From: Lasiosphaeria ovina
Lineage: Eukaryota; Ascomycota; Sordariomycetes; Sordariales; Lasiosphaeriaceae
Length of the DNA: 64,000 nt
NCBI GenBank assembly: GCA_033439765.1
Contig: JAULSN010000008.1
Span: forward strand, 620,001 to 684,000
Direction: 5' to 3'
Part shown: positions 37,654 through 48,945 of the stretch, one piece after another
Layout of the letters: every line of letters begins with the position of its first letter
Position numbering within the stretch: position 1 is the first letter of the stretch
Position numbers and translations under genes: made by a program
Notes under the pieces: model-generated
Told to the model about the DNA's origin: nothing
The model's database searches: none
The model's input: the letters and a program-made list of their open reading frames with translations, nothing else

Positions 37654-39464
37654 TCAGTACCCGCTCTGCTCCTTCCGAATGTCGGACTTGCCGGCGGTCT
37701 CGCCGGCCTCCTTGATGGCCTGGTCGTCGCCGCGGAGCTTGGCAAAGTACTCCTTGATGTCCTCTGCGCTGATGGCCTGGCCGCTCTCGGCGAACTGTTG
37801 GAAGAAGGGCTTGAGCTTGTCCTTGAGGTGGTTGTAGGCCATGACGCCCTCGATGGCGCGGACGCGGTCAACGTTCTTGAGAGCGCTCTCGCCGCGGTCA
37901 AGCAGGCTGCCGCCGCTGCCGAGAGTCGAGCCGCCGCCGCCGCCGCCGTTGGCCGACCCGTCGTCCGACACGGGCGGCTCGTACGTCTCCTCCTCGTCGA
38001 GCAGCTGCGGGTGCGGCACCAGCTGCGGGAAGCACGACGAGCACCGGCACAGCCTGTCGCGGAACCCTTCTTGGAAGAAGAGCGAGAACTGGCCCGTGGG
38101 AGCCGGTGGTAGGGCGGTGAGCTTGCATGCGGGCGAAGGTGGTGTCCTGGGCATGTCGACGTCGGTCTCGGAAGGGTTCGGGGACGTCTCGGTGGTCCCA
38201 GCCTCGCTCTTTTGCCGCTTGGAGGCCTGCGAGTCCAGGGCCATTGCGTCGTCGACGTCGTTGTCATCGTCGTCGGCTTTCCGCTTCTTAGAGTTGTCGC
38301 CGTCAGCCGACAATGTCGAGGCGGGCTGCTGCTCTGCGGCGCCGTCATCTTTCTTGTAGAAGACGGGCGGTAGAAACCCCGGGGTGCCAGCGTATCGCCT
38401 GATCCAAGGAGCCGAATCGACGCACTTGTAGCATAGGAAGCCCTCAAACTCGTCATCCGCCGGAAAGCCTGGCGGCGGCGGCGGGTCATCGTCGTCCTCT
38501 TCACCTTCTGCCGGCTCTTCAATATGACCATTCTGGGGTGGTGCGGTGGCTGCTATCGCGTCGGCGTCTTCTAAGATGGTAGCAAGCGTGCCGGGCGCGG
38601 CTGCGTCCTTGGGCTGGGGCTTCACTTCGTCCTTTATTTTAGGCGTAGCCATCTTCTCGAACCACTTGGGTCCCAAGCCGACCAGACAGCCTGGGTGCCA
38701 CCAGTCCTCGCCACAGCCGCCCGTATCGTGCGTTTTAAGCCCGAGACATTGGAACATAGTGCCCTTCTGCTGAAACGGGTCATAGTCGCACTCACAGCCG
38801 CAGAAGCGGTTTCGGAAGTTTTGATTGTACTTGTTGTTTGGGTCGGGCTCCTCCGAGTGGACGCCACCCTTGGTGTTGGTGGCAGGGTTCAAGCGCAGCG
38901 CGCAGGGGCTCGTGTCGGGGAAGCGCGTTGTACCGCAATCGCAAGTGAAGTTGCGCTTGTTGAATATCTCGACCAGCGTGTGTTCGCCATGGCACTGGAC
39001 CGAGCAGGCGTAGCAGACGCCGGCGGCGTCGTAGGCATCGCCGGGGTTCGCAGGCGGCGGGCGGCAGGTGAGACAGGCGAAAACGCTCTGGCGGAGGGGA
39101 CCCAGAGGTTTCGTGCAGCTCTCGATACTCTGTGGTGGCGCGTCAGTCAGCGAACACCGATGGTAGAGAGTATTTGGAGAGAGAAAGGGTGTCGCACATA
39201 GGGCAATGCTTCGCGCGCATCCGACTCGAGCTGCATTTGATCGCGGATGAAGCTGACGATTAGGGGAATAAAGTTAGAACTGAGTCCCTTCTGATTGTAT
39301 AGACCTAAGCCCGGAGATGGGGCGAGAATGGGCAGCATGGCTTACTCGGCGGCCGTCTGGGATGTTTCCGACTTCTGCGAGAAGCTGTCGCTGCGCGTCT
39401 TGGTGGGCGCATCGGTGCTGCCATTGCCTGCTGCAGCGGGCTCGTTTGCTGTCGGAGAGGCCAT
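37654..39464 (-). CDS. mlo2: UBR-box/PHD ubiquitin ligase, Mlo2/UBR7 type
   Basis: Protein of 549 residues from exons 39464-39346, 39252-39198 and 39129-37654. Introns are 39345-39253 (GTAAGC...GTCAG) and 39197-39130 (GTGCGA...CCACAG). After DFIRDQMQLESDAREALPY comes a UBR-type zinc finger (about residues 68-140): VFACLTCRPPP, GVCYACSVQCHGEHTLVEIF and NFTCDCGTTRFP. A PHD-like segment with FCGCECDYDPFQ, MFQCLGLKTHDTGGCGEDWWHPGCL follows. A later Cys pair, LCRCSSC, lies near the C-terminus. Human UBR7 and fission yeast Mlo2 share this layout; UBR7 acts as a histone H2B ubiquitin ligase. It is divergent from MCM2 across 730 bp. Confidence 0.9.
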
Positions 39465-40196
39465 CGCAATTGCAGCCTCGCGCTGTATCTAAGATGTGTG
39501 GTTGAGCTTGCTGCTATTTCGTGATAGCTTCTTGACTGCAAAATACGCCGGGAGGAAATGGTGAGGAGGGTGGATGTGAGTATGCGTGTTATCCGTAGAT
39601 TATTCTCCGGAGACAAATGTAGTGTAATCCGGCGCTGTGAGATGGTGAGCTTCAGCGCGTGTAAATCGCATTGGCAGTGACCGGGACCTGAAGGGAGTCG
39701 CATTTCGGCTGGCACTGCCGGCAAGTGACAAAAGCTTCCCCACTTCGCGTGTACACCCCGGCAACCTCTTTACGCGAAACTCTCCTTTGGGACTAGTGGC
39801 GTCGCGTCGACGCGTTTTCTTTAATCAGCAGCGACGCGAAACTTGGAACCAGGGGAAGCGCCAGCGGCAAGGCAAGGCAAGTGCACAACGGCGCCCCCTG
39901 CCCTTCATGTCAGTTCAGGTCAGAGCATTTTCAATTCCCCTCCGCAACCTCGACTGGAGCCCTCTACTCTCCTTTCGCACCGCACCGCACCGCACCGCAC
40001 TCCGAGTTTCTGTCGTTTTGATCCCCCAGCTGAGAGATTTGGTTTGGAAAGCGAATAAATAATTAATCTGCCTCGATTCTTGCAAGCATGAGGTTTGTAG
40101 AAGCCAACCCCGCTCCCATTTGAATTTGATGTCCACTTTTCTCGGCGTACTCTGCTGACCAGTCTGTCTAATTCCAGTTCCCCGCTTCGCGACAAT
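39465..40196. other. Divergent promoter Mlo2 / MCM2
   Basis: A 732-bp intergenic region carrying three MBF/E2F-like sites (see separate entry). A CTGAC plus pyrimidine-rich TTCCAG at about 40155-40177 could be the 3' end of an intron in the MCM2 5' UTR. Confidence 0.6.
39772..39841. promoter_or_regulatory. Cluster of MBF/E2F-like sites upstream of MCM2
   Basis: Three sites within 70 bp: ACGCGAAA at 39772-39779, ACGCGT at 39810-39815 and CGCGAAA at 39835-39841, about 360-425 bp upstream of the MCM2 start codon. MCM genes are classical MBF/E2F targets. Whether Mlo2, on the other side, responds as well is unknown. Confidence 0.6.
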
Positions 40197-42904
40197 ATGG
40201 CTTCGGCCAACAGGGGCATCGCACCAGGCCGGGCAAACCGCAAGCGTGCTCGCACTAACGGTGATGACGCCACGTCGTCGGTCACCGCCGCCTCGAGCCC
40301 CATGATGCCCTCGTCCCCTCCCGCCTTCCCCATCGCCCATGGCGGCGACGAGGATGACGAGATCGAGGAAGATGTCGAGCTCCAGGACAACCTGGACGAC
40401 CTTGACGAGCTGGCTGAAGATGACGTTGACCTCTTCCGCGAGGGCTTCGAGGGCGATTATGTAGAGAGGAGCGAGAATGATGTCTACGAAGGCATCGACA
40501 TTGACGACGACGGAGACTATGTCGCCTTGGACCCGCGTGACAGGCGCCGTCTTGAGGCGCAGCTGGATCGCAGAGACCGGGAGGTGGCTCGGAGAAAGAA
40601 CTTGCCCGCCATGTTTCTAGAGGGCGAAGAGGACGACCGCGACATTGACCTCACGTCCCGGCCCCGCCGCCACAGGCACCGCCTCTACGATGAGGACCCC
40701 GACGAGGACATGGATGGCGACATCATGGACGAGGAGCTCTCGCTCGAGGCCCTGCACGACGTCAAGGCTTCCAGCTTGACCGAGTGGGTATCCCAGCCCC
40801 CAGTCCAGCGCACCATCAAGCGCGAGTTTAAGGCTTTCCTCACCGAATACACCGACGACAGCGGCTCGTCTGTTTACGGAAACCGCATCCGAACGCTGGG
40901 TGAAATCAATGCCGAGTCGCTCGAAGTCTCGTATGAGCACCTCTCCACCTCCAAGGCTATCTTGGCCTACTTCCTCGCCAATGCCCCGTCCGAGATGCTG
41001 AAGCTCTTCGACGAGGTCGCCATGGAGGTTGTCTTGCTGCATTACCCTGACTACGAGCGTATTCACTCCGAGATCCACATTAGGATCTTTGACCTTCCTG
41101 TTCACTACACCCTCCGCCAGCTTCGCCAGTCGCATCTCAACTGCCTGGTGCGCGTCAGCGGCGTCGTGACACGGAGAACCGGCGTCTTCCCGCAGCTCAA
41201 GTATGTCAAGTTTGACTGCACCAAGTGCGGCGTCACCCTCGGCCCTTTCCAGCAGGAGTCCAACGTCGAAGTAAAGATCACGTATTGCCAGAGCTGCCAG
41301 TCCCGCGGCCCCTTTACCCTCAACTCGGAGAAGACTGTCTACCGCAACTACCAGAAGCTCACTCTGCAGGAGTCTCCCGGCACTGTCCCTGCAGGTCGCC
41401 TCCCCCGCCACCGCGAGGTAATTCTGCTCTGGGATCTCATTGACAAGGCCAAGCCGGGCGAGGAGATTGAAGTCACGGGCATCTACCAAAACAACTACGA
41501 CGCTCAGCTCAACAACCGCAATGGCTTCCCCGTCTTTGCCACCATCCTCGAAGCCAACAACGTCGTCAAGTCTCACGACCAGCTCGCCGGCTTCCGCATG
41601 ACAGAAGAGGACGAGCACGAGATCCGCCGGCTCTCCAAAGACCCGCAGATCGTTGACAAAATTATCAACTCGATTGCCCCGAGTATCTACGGGCACACCG
41701 ACATCAAGACGGCCGTCGCGCTGTCGCTGTTTGGCGGCGTGGCCAAGACAACCAAGGGCGCCCACCACATTCGCGGCGACATCAATGTGCTGCTGCTGGG
41801 TGACCCGGGTACGGCCAAGTCGCAGGTTCTCAAGTACGTTGAGAAGACGGCGCACCGCGCCGTATTCGCCACTGGCCAGGGTGCCAGCGCCGTCGGTCTC
41901 ACGGCTAGTGTCCGTCGAGACCCGCTGACGAGCGAGTGGACGCTCGAAGGCGGCGCGCTGGTGCTGGCCGACAAGGGCACCTGCCTGATTGACGAGTTTG
42001 ACAAGATGAATGACAAGGATCGTACCTCGATCCACGAGGCCATGGAGCAGCAGACCATCTCCATCTCCAAGGCGGGTATCGTGACGACGCTGCAGGCCCG
42101 CTGCGGTATCATCGCCGCAGCCAACCCGATCGGCGGCCGCTACAACTCGACCATCCCATTTTCGGCTAACGTGGAGCTGACGGAGCCCATTCTGTCTCGT
42201 TTCGATATCCTCTGCGTCGTCCGCGATACGGTCGAGCCTGCCGAGGACGAGCGCCTCGCACGCTTCATCGTCGGTTCCCACAGCCGAAGCCATCCCCTGA
42301 CCAACACGCAGGCGACAGCCGCTGGCCAGTCGATGGAGGTGGAACAGCCCGAGTCCGGCCAGTCCGACACACAGGCTACTTCCACCTCACCACCGACTAA
42401 AGAGGGCGAAATCCCCCAGGAACTGCTGCGCAAGTACATCCTATACGCGCGCGAGCGGTGCAGTCCCAAGCTGTACCACATGGACGAAGACAAGGTTGCC
42501 CGGTTGTTTGCCGACATGCGTCGCGAGAGTCTCGCCACGGGTGCCTACCCCATCACGGTGCGTTCCTATTTTCCTCTTTTCCCCTTTCTCTCGTTTTCTT
42601 CCTTCGTGTGTATAGTTTTTGGACGCTAACAGTCGCAATCCAGGTCCGCCATCTCGAAGCCATCATCCGCATCAGCGAAGCCTTCTGCCGCATGCGTCTG
42701 TCGGAGTACTGCTCGGCTCACGACATGGACCGCGCTATCGCCGTCACGGTCGAGAGTTTTGTCGGCAGCCAAAAGGTCAGCTGCAAAAAGGCCCTCGCCC
42801 GCGCCTTTGCCAAGTACACCCTCGCTCGGCCCGGGGCTGGTGCCGGGAAGCGCGCTGCTGGCGCTCGCGCGGGCAGCGGCAGGTCTACCGCTGTAGGGGC
42901 GTAA
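40197..42904 (+). CDS. mcm2: DNA replication licensing factor MCM2
   Basis: Protein of 873 residues from exons 40197-42557 and 42644-42904 (intron 42558-42643, GTGCGT...ATCCAG, GCTAAC branch). The acidic N-terminal tail ([18 protein letters not shown]) is the histone-binding tail of Mcm2. It is followed by the Zn finger CTKC...CQSC (about residues 341-368). The AAA+ core has Walker [10 protein letters not shown] (about 535), Walker [10 protein letters not shown] (about 597) and arginine finger SRFD (about 666). The C-terminal winged-helix end is [19 protein letters not shown]. Mcm2 is one subunit of the Mcm2-7 helicase loaded at origins and carried by CMG. Length matches the fungal family. 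Three MBF-like sites lie upstream. Confidence 0.97.
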
Positions 42905-45900
42905 GCTTGGCGAAAGAGATAACTGCGCTGGGTTTGTAATAGGTTTGGGGTTTGTCACGAGGCGTTTCGAGGGTCTTTGGTTCTGGGTAGCATGCTTCTG
43001 TTTGTCTGATGATTTTCAAGTCATAAATTTGGGTTATTAGTTGGGGTGGGGGCTGAGGGGAAGCAAACATATGTCATATCAGTTCGTATGTGGTTCAAGG
43101 ACGAGTTTTTTTCTCTCATCTTTACTGTTGCTGGATACATGGGATGAACGTAGATAGGTGAGGTAAATAACTATTTAACCTGTGGCTGAGTCGAGTAATG
43201 ATAGATGTTACATTATTTGTTTCTGTTCTCCCAGGTGGGTTCGCAGGTCCCTCTTCCCTCCTTCTATCTCTCTGTCTCTCTCGCAGATGGTACAAGACGT
43301 GGGAGTTTTCCGGCCTCCGGTCAGAGAAGCTTTCATCAGGGACTGAATTTTATTTATTTATTTCTCAGCTAGATAGGAAATATCGGGAGGGGGTATAAAC
43401 TAGAGAGGAAGTATCGGAGCCGTTCCGTGGATACTATGGGTGGAAAGGGAAAGGGGGGAAATGGGAGAAACAATAACGAAAATAGCCGGGTGTAGCTACC
43501 TACTAGAAAATCCCTGCCTCGAGCAGCACTGTCCGGGACGAGAACGGAAAGACAATACCTAGATATCGAGACGCAGCATTTCGCGGGGCGTTGTTTTTGC
43601 CCGAGGTATACAGTCTCCCGTCTGTTGAAAACGAGACAGGTTGTGGAATCTCTGTTACAACCCACCTACTACCTACCTCAGCTCCGAGTTGAGCAAGCGA
43701 CTAACTGTCTCCCTCCCTACCTCACTCCCTCTCCCTGATTTGCATGTATCCGCCTATCTATCTATCCATCTGCCTCCAACCCCAAGTTCCAATTATTTCT
43801 CTCGGGGGCATGGTCCCCGCGGCCCCGAGCCTCCTCTCACTTCTTCCTCCTTGTAAAAGGAGGAGAGAAATGCCCGCAGGGAGGCGGAAGCGGAACCGTG
43901 TGTCGTGGGAATTTGTTTCCCCAGACAGACAAGTCGGAGACGCCGGCAACCGCTTGGTTCGTTGTTTGGTTGGCTGGGCCGGGGCCGCGGGCGAGACATG
44001 CTGCTGTGTACGAATGAACGAACGAACGAATGCAGGTAGGTGTGTATGTGTAGACGGGGAGGATATGGGGAGAGGGGCCATTACGCATCTGCTTCATGCA
44101 CGGGAACTTTGTCCCTCAAGGTCATGTAGCAAACCACAGAGATCAAGCAGGTAGGTAATTGGCTACACGAGCCATGCAGTGGTGCTTTTCTTCGCGTGAG
44201 GAGAGAATACAGAGCAGCCAGGCTCTTTCTTCTTCTCTTTCTTCGTCCACCACCAAGCCCAGCACTGAGAGGGCGTCGTCACGAGAGAATAGACAGGAGA
44301 AGACAGATAGACAGATAGACAGACAGATAGACAGACAGATAGACAGATAAATAGCAAGACAAAACTGCACGGCATTTTCTCAACTGAAATAGTGAGAGAG
44401 ATTCTTTCTCGTAACGAGAACCCGCCTGCCTACCTGCTTCGCTCTTGCATCAACTCCCCCCGCGATATGCATGCTGCCGCCGCCGCCGCCGCGGTCGCAC
44501 ACGCATTCCGAAAAAGAAAAAGAGGGAGAAAAAAGGGGGACTCGAGCCAGACACAGTACGGCACGGGGACACGCCCCGGCGGCCGGGCGCCTGCCGCGTT
44601 GATGTTGGTCACACGGACAGGTCTTGTGCGAGGAAATCTGGGGAGGAGAAGGGGGGGGTCCTACATTCGCTTGTCCCTCTTTGTACATACCGACCTATGG
44701 GAGAGGTCGATCCGGGCACATCTAGCCCATGGGAAGCCGAGAGGTTGGTTGGGGTGGATCTGGGGAAGGTTGGTCCACTTGCTACCCTTTGTCTTACCTG
44801 TCGTGTCTCAACTTGTAGACCCTGGAGGGGGCCTCGCGGCTTCACTACTACATCTGTTCCATAGTAGGTAGGTACGGCAAGACAAGGAGGTACCCAGTGT
44901 TCTCAACTCGTCAACTCCTAATACCATTCCACAACCCAGCCAGCCGGCGGTGACTTTCCTGGTCTCTTCTCTAAAGATGAGATCACAATGTAGGAATATG
45001 GGCCGTGAGAAGAGGGGGGGTTAGCTATGATCCGGGTTATACAATGAGCGGGTTGAAAGGCAAGGGGGAGAGAAATATGAGCAGTCAAGAAATCCAAGAC
45101 ACTGCAGACGTTTGTACAGCTGTCCGCCGATCTTACAGACCTTCTCTCCACACTGTGGCAGCGTATGCAGACCCCGCTGCGTAACACTACCAACGAGAAG
45201 AGCGAGATGCTGTCATAGGACGCGCTCGATGAAGCCCGAGGTTGAAACAACGACCCTTTTCTCGTTCTATCCACCAAAAACAAGTTCTAGACCCCAGGCA
45301 TTGTTTCTGCGAGTCGAGAAAGCAAAGGACAATGTCTAACTTCCTTTGGCTTTGTCTCAGCTCTCTTCGTTCGGGGTCCTCACTCCGTAATATGTAAAAG
45401 GGGCGAGTGGCTGGCTGAAGGGCTCGCTGGAACCACGTACGGCTAGTGCCAAGATATAGACATTACTTGTGACTGTGTATGTTGTCACCGGTGAGGACCC
45501 GACAAGCCCCGCAGACAGCCGTGGCGTGCAGTGTGTTCCTTTACCCAAACCCCGAAGTTGGTCGGGGTGCGGGCGTCGGGGCTGCGGGTTCCGGGATGCG
45601 AGGCGAGGGCTCCGGGGGCACCACAGCTGCTACAATCCCAAGGCTGAACTTCAACCGATATCCGCCCCGCTTTTCCTTGGTCCCCTTTATTTATAGGGGA
45701 AGATATATCATATCCAAACCAGCTCTCTAACTTTTGACAGTAGGATGCTTCATCTTGTCTTATTGTAAACCCCCTCTCTCAAAACCAAGCTCTCGATCCG
45801 GACCAGCTAGCTAAGCGGTGTTTATGCAAGATCCTCAACAGCCGTCTCTTACAGAAGAGACAGCGCCAAAATACCACGTCTATATTCATCCAGCGCGGTT

Positions 45901-45910
45901 TTATCTCGCC
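42905..45910. other. 3 kb gene-poor region between MCM2 and GH3 gene
   Basis: No coding sequence is supported. It carries a dense set of short repeats: five AGGTAGG/CCTACCT copies between 43672 and 44873, the GACAGATA microsatellite at 44301-44349, and a GCC run near 44475-44492. The GH3 promoter lies at its right end. Confidence 0.5.
44301..44349 (+). repeat. AGACAGAT microsatellite
   Basis: AGACAGAT and AGAC units in tandem over about 49 bp in intergenic DNA. Confidence 0.9.
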
Positions 45911-48755
45911 ATGGCCGACCTCGACGTCGAGAAAAAGCTTAGGGAGCTCTCCGTGGGCGACAAGTGTGACCTCTTGGCAGGTAAGATGATCGAGGGATGG
46001 CGTGTTGGGGCCCCAGCCTCGCCCCAGATTATGTCCTTCTCCTGTGATGTCGTCTTAGTCTCCCCGAGGCAAAGAGAAAGAGACAAGTGAAGACGTCCCC
46101 GGGGCACACTGCAGAAGCTGACGTCCAGCCACCAACTAGGACAGGACTTCTGGCATACGAAATGTCTTCCAAAGCACGATATCCCGTCCATCCGCATGTC
46201 GGACGGTCCGAATGGCGTCCGCGGCACCCATTTCTTCAACGGAGTGCCTTCGGCCTGCTTCCCGTGTGGGACGGCCCTGGGCGCCACCTGGAACGTGAAG
46301 CTGCTCTGTGAGGCTGGCGAGCACATGGGAGCCGAGGCAAGGCTCAAGAGCGCCCATGTCATCTTGGGCCCGACCGTCAACATGCAGCGGTCGCCACTGG
46401 GTGGGCGTGGCTTTGAGTCCATCTCGGAGGACCCGGTGCTTGCGGGACTCGGCGCCGGGGCGCTGATCAACGGCATACAAAGCACCGGTGTGCAGGCTAC
46501 CATCAAGCACTTCGTCTGCAACGACCAAGAGCACCGCCGCAATGCCATGCAGGCCGTCGTGACGCAGCGTGCACTGCGTGAGATATACCTGCTGCCGTTC
46601 CAGCTGGCGATCCGTGACAGCAAGCCGAGCGCCCTCATGACAGGGTACAACGGTGTCAATGGAACCTACTGCAGCGAGAACACGGACCTGCTCAACATAC
46701 TGCGCAAGGAGTGGGACTACGAGGGTCTGATCATGAGCGACTGGTTCGGAACCTACAGTACCACGGCTGCTGCCAACGCTGGTCTGGACCTCGAGATGCC
46801 GGGCCCACCGCGCTTCCGAGGCGAGGTGCTCAAGTTCAATGTCGGCACGGACAAAGTCCCCCGCTATGTCATCAACGAGCGTGCGCGGTCCTTTCTCAAG
46901 TTCCTCAAGAAGTGCTATGCCTCGGGCATTCCCGAGCACGGACCAGAGACGACAGGCAACACTGAGAAGCTGAGAGCATTCCTCCGCAGACTTGGTAACG
47001 AGAGCCTCGTGTTGTTGAAGAATGAGAACAATGTCCTCCCGTTGAAGAAGGACAAGAAGGTACGAGATCGGGCGCCTATGACAACGCTCTAAACACGAAA
47101 TTGTGTGGCTGACAGTTGGTGCGTTTGCGCGCCCGTGTGAGGCGTAGACGGTCGTCATCGGCCCCAATGCCAAGGTTGCCGTCTACCACGGAGGTGGTTC
47201 CGCAGTCATACCAGCGTACTACGCCGTAACCCCGTTCGATGGCATTGCCGACAAGTTGAAGCCCGAGATTCCCGATTACACCATCGGGTCGCACGCGCAC
47301 AAGATGCTACCAATTCTAGGCCCGCAGGTGATCAACCTCAACAAGGGCATTGGCTTCGTTATGTCGGTGTACAATGAGGGGCCCGATGTCCAAAACCGCA
47401 AATACATCGACAAGTTGACCGTGCAAAGCACCGAAATGCTGTTTACCGACTACACGGTCCCCCAACAAGCACTCTGGTATGCTGACTTTGATGGCCTCCT
47501 TGTGGCCGAACAAACTGGCGACTACGAATTCGGCGTTGTCGTCGTCGGCACGGCCAAGCTCTTTGTCGATGGCAAGGTGGTGGTCGACAATGCCTCGGAG
47601 CAGCAGCAGGGCGACGCCTTCTTTGGTGCTGGCACTGTCGAGGTGAAGAACAAGATTCCCGTCGAGAAGGGCAAATCCTACAAGATCCACGTAGAGTTTG
47701 CCAGCGCCCCGACATCCAAGCTGCCCGACAACAACGCCCTGTTCGGCGGCAGTGCTCTTCGCCTCGGTGGTGTTTATGACATCGACGCCGAGAAAGAGAT
47801 CCAACACGCGGTGGACTTGGCTAAGGACGCCGAACAGGTCATCATCTGCGGTGGTCTCAACGCCGACTGGGAGACGGAGGGCATCGACCGCGAGGTCATG
47901 GACCTGCCGGCGCCAATGGACGACTTGATCTGCAGGGTGGCTCGTGCCAACAAGAACACGGTTTTCGTCAACCAGAGCGGCACCCCCGTGAGCATGCCGT
48001 GGATCGACGAAGTGTCGGCCGTAGTGCAGGCGTGGTATGGCGGCAACGAGACGGGCAACGTCATCGCCGACGTGCTCTTCGGCGACGTCAACCCGTCGGG
48101 CAAGCTGAGCCTCTCGTTCCCCATCCGCGTGCAGGACAACCCGGCCTACCTCAACTTCCGCGCCGAGGGCGGCCGCACCCTCTATGGCGAGGACATATAC
48201 GTCGGCTACCGCTTCTACGACCAGGCGCACCGCCCGGTTCTGTTTCCCTTTGGTCACGGCCTCAGCTACACGACGTTCGAGTTTTCCGATCTGACCGTGA
48301 CTGAGAGGCCAAGGGAGGGCGTGCTCGAGCATGCCGAGCCGGATTCAGACGACGAAGAAGACGCTACGCCGGTGGTGCAGACTGACTTGGTCATCGAGGT
48401 GAATGTCAAGAACACGGGCAGTGTTGAGGGGGCCGAGGTTGTCGAGGTCTATATTCTGCCCCCGGACATGAAATCGCAGCCAGTGGCGACAGTCGACACG
48501 GTGGTGGTCTGCCGCCCGAAAAAGGAACTCAAGGGTTTCACCAAGGTGCGTCTTGGGCCGGGTGACGAGGCCAGGGCCTGCGTGGTCGTCCCCACCAAGT
48601 ATGCCACCTCCTACTGGGATGAAGTGCGCGCCAAGTGGTGCTCCGACTGCGGTACATACACCGTCGTTGCCAGCAGCAGCAGCGCCTTCACCCCCGAAAA
48701 CTCCATCCAGAAAACCTTCGATCTGAAGGGCACATTCTGGTGGAAGGGACTGTGA
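45911..48755 (+). CDS. Beta-glucosidase, glycoside hydrolase family 3 with PA14 domain, intracellular
   Basis: Protein of 865 residues from exons 45911-45980, 46140-47059 and 47148-48755; introns are 45981-46139 and 47060-47147. Family 3 hallmarks are MSDGPNGVRG, FPCGTALGATWN, ATIKHFVCNDQE, and the nucleophile motif GLIMSDWFG with Asp224. A PA14-type insert (about residues 400-550, with VPQQALWYADFDGLL) sits between the GH3 C-domain halves, and a fibronectin III-like end contains FPFGHGLSYTTFEFS. It hydrolyses beta-glucosides such as cellobiose. No signal peptide is seen, which matches the intracellular PA14-bearing group. An in-frame ATG at 45824 would add 29 residues but gives no signal sequence either. 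It is convergent with the HAD gene, only 190 bp away. Confidence 0.93.
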
Positions 48756-48945
48756 GAGACCGGCTATATGACGGAAGATGCCTGATGACAAAATGACTTT
48801 CATTCTGACAGGTGGAAGGGCTCTCTGAATGCCCAAGACTGCCAACTCAACCAAGTGCTGTATTTATTTTTATCCCGGCGACTCCTTGCTCAGGCATCGC
48901 AGATTCTGAGCAACGAGATTCATATTTTTTTTGAACTTGCATTGT

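Noticed and set aside
40617..42293. 558-codon open frame antisense to MCM2
   Set aside because: It lies wholly within the MCM2 coding exon in a complementary frame. Strong third-position GC bias keeps antisense frames open, and there is no recognisable motif.
8557..45391. ACTCCGTA motif seen at 8558, 29541 and 45382
   Set aside because: Three copies are close to the roughly two expected by chance for an 8-mer on both strands of 64 kb.
47316..48332. 338-codon open frame antisense to the GH3 gene
   Set aside because: Complement of a conserved GH3 exon with no motif of its own; a composition artefact.
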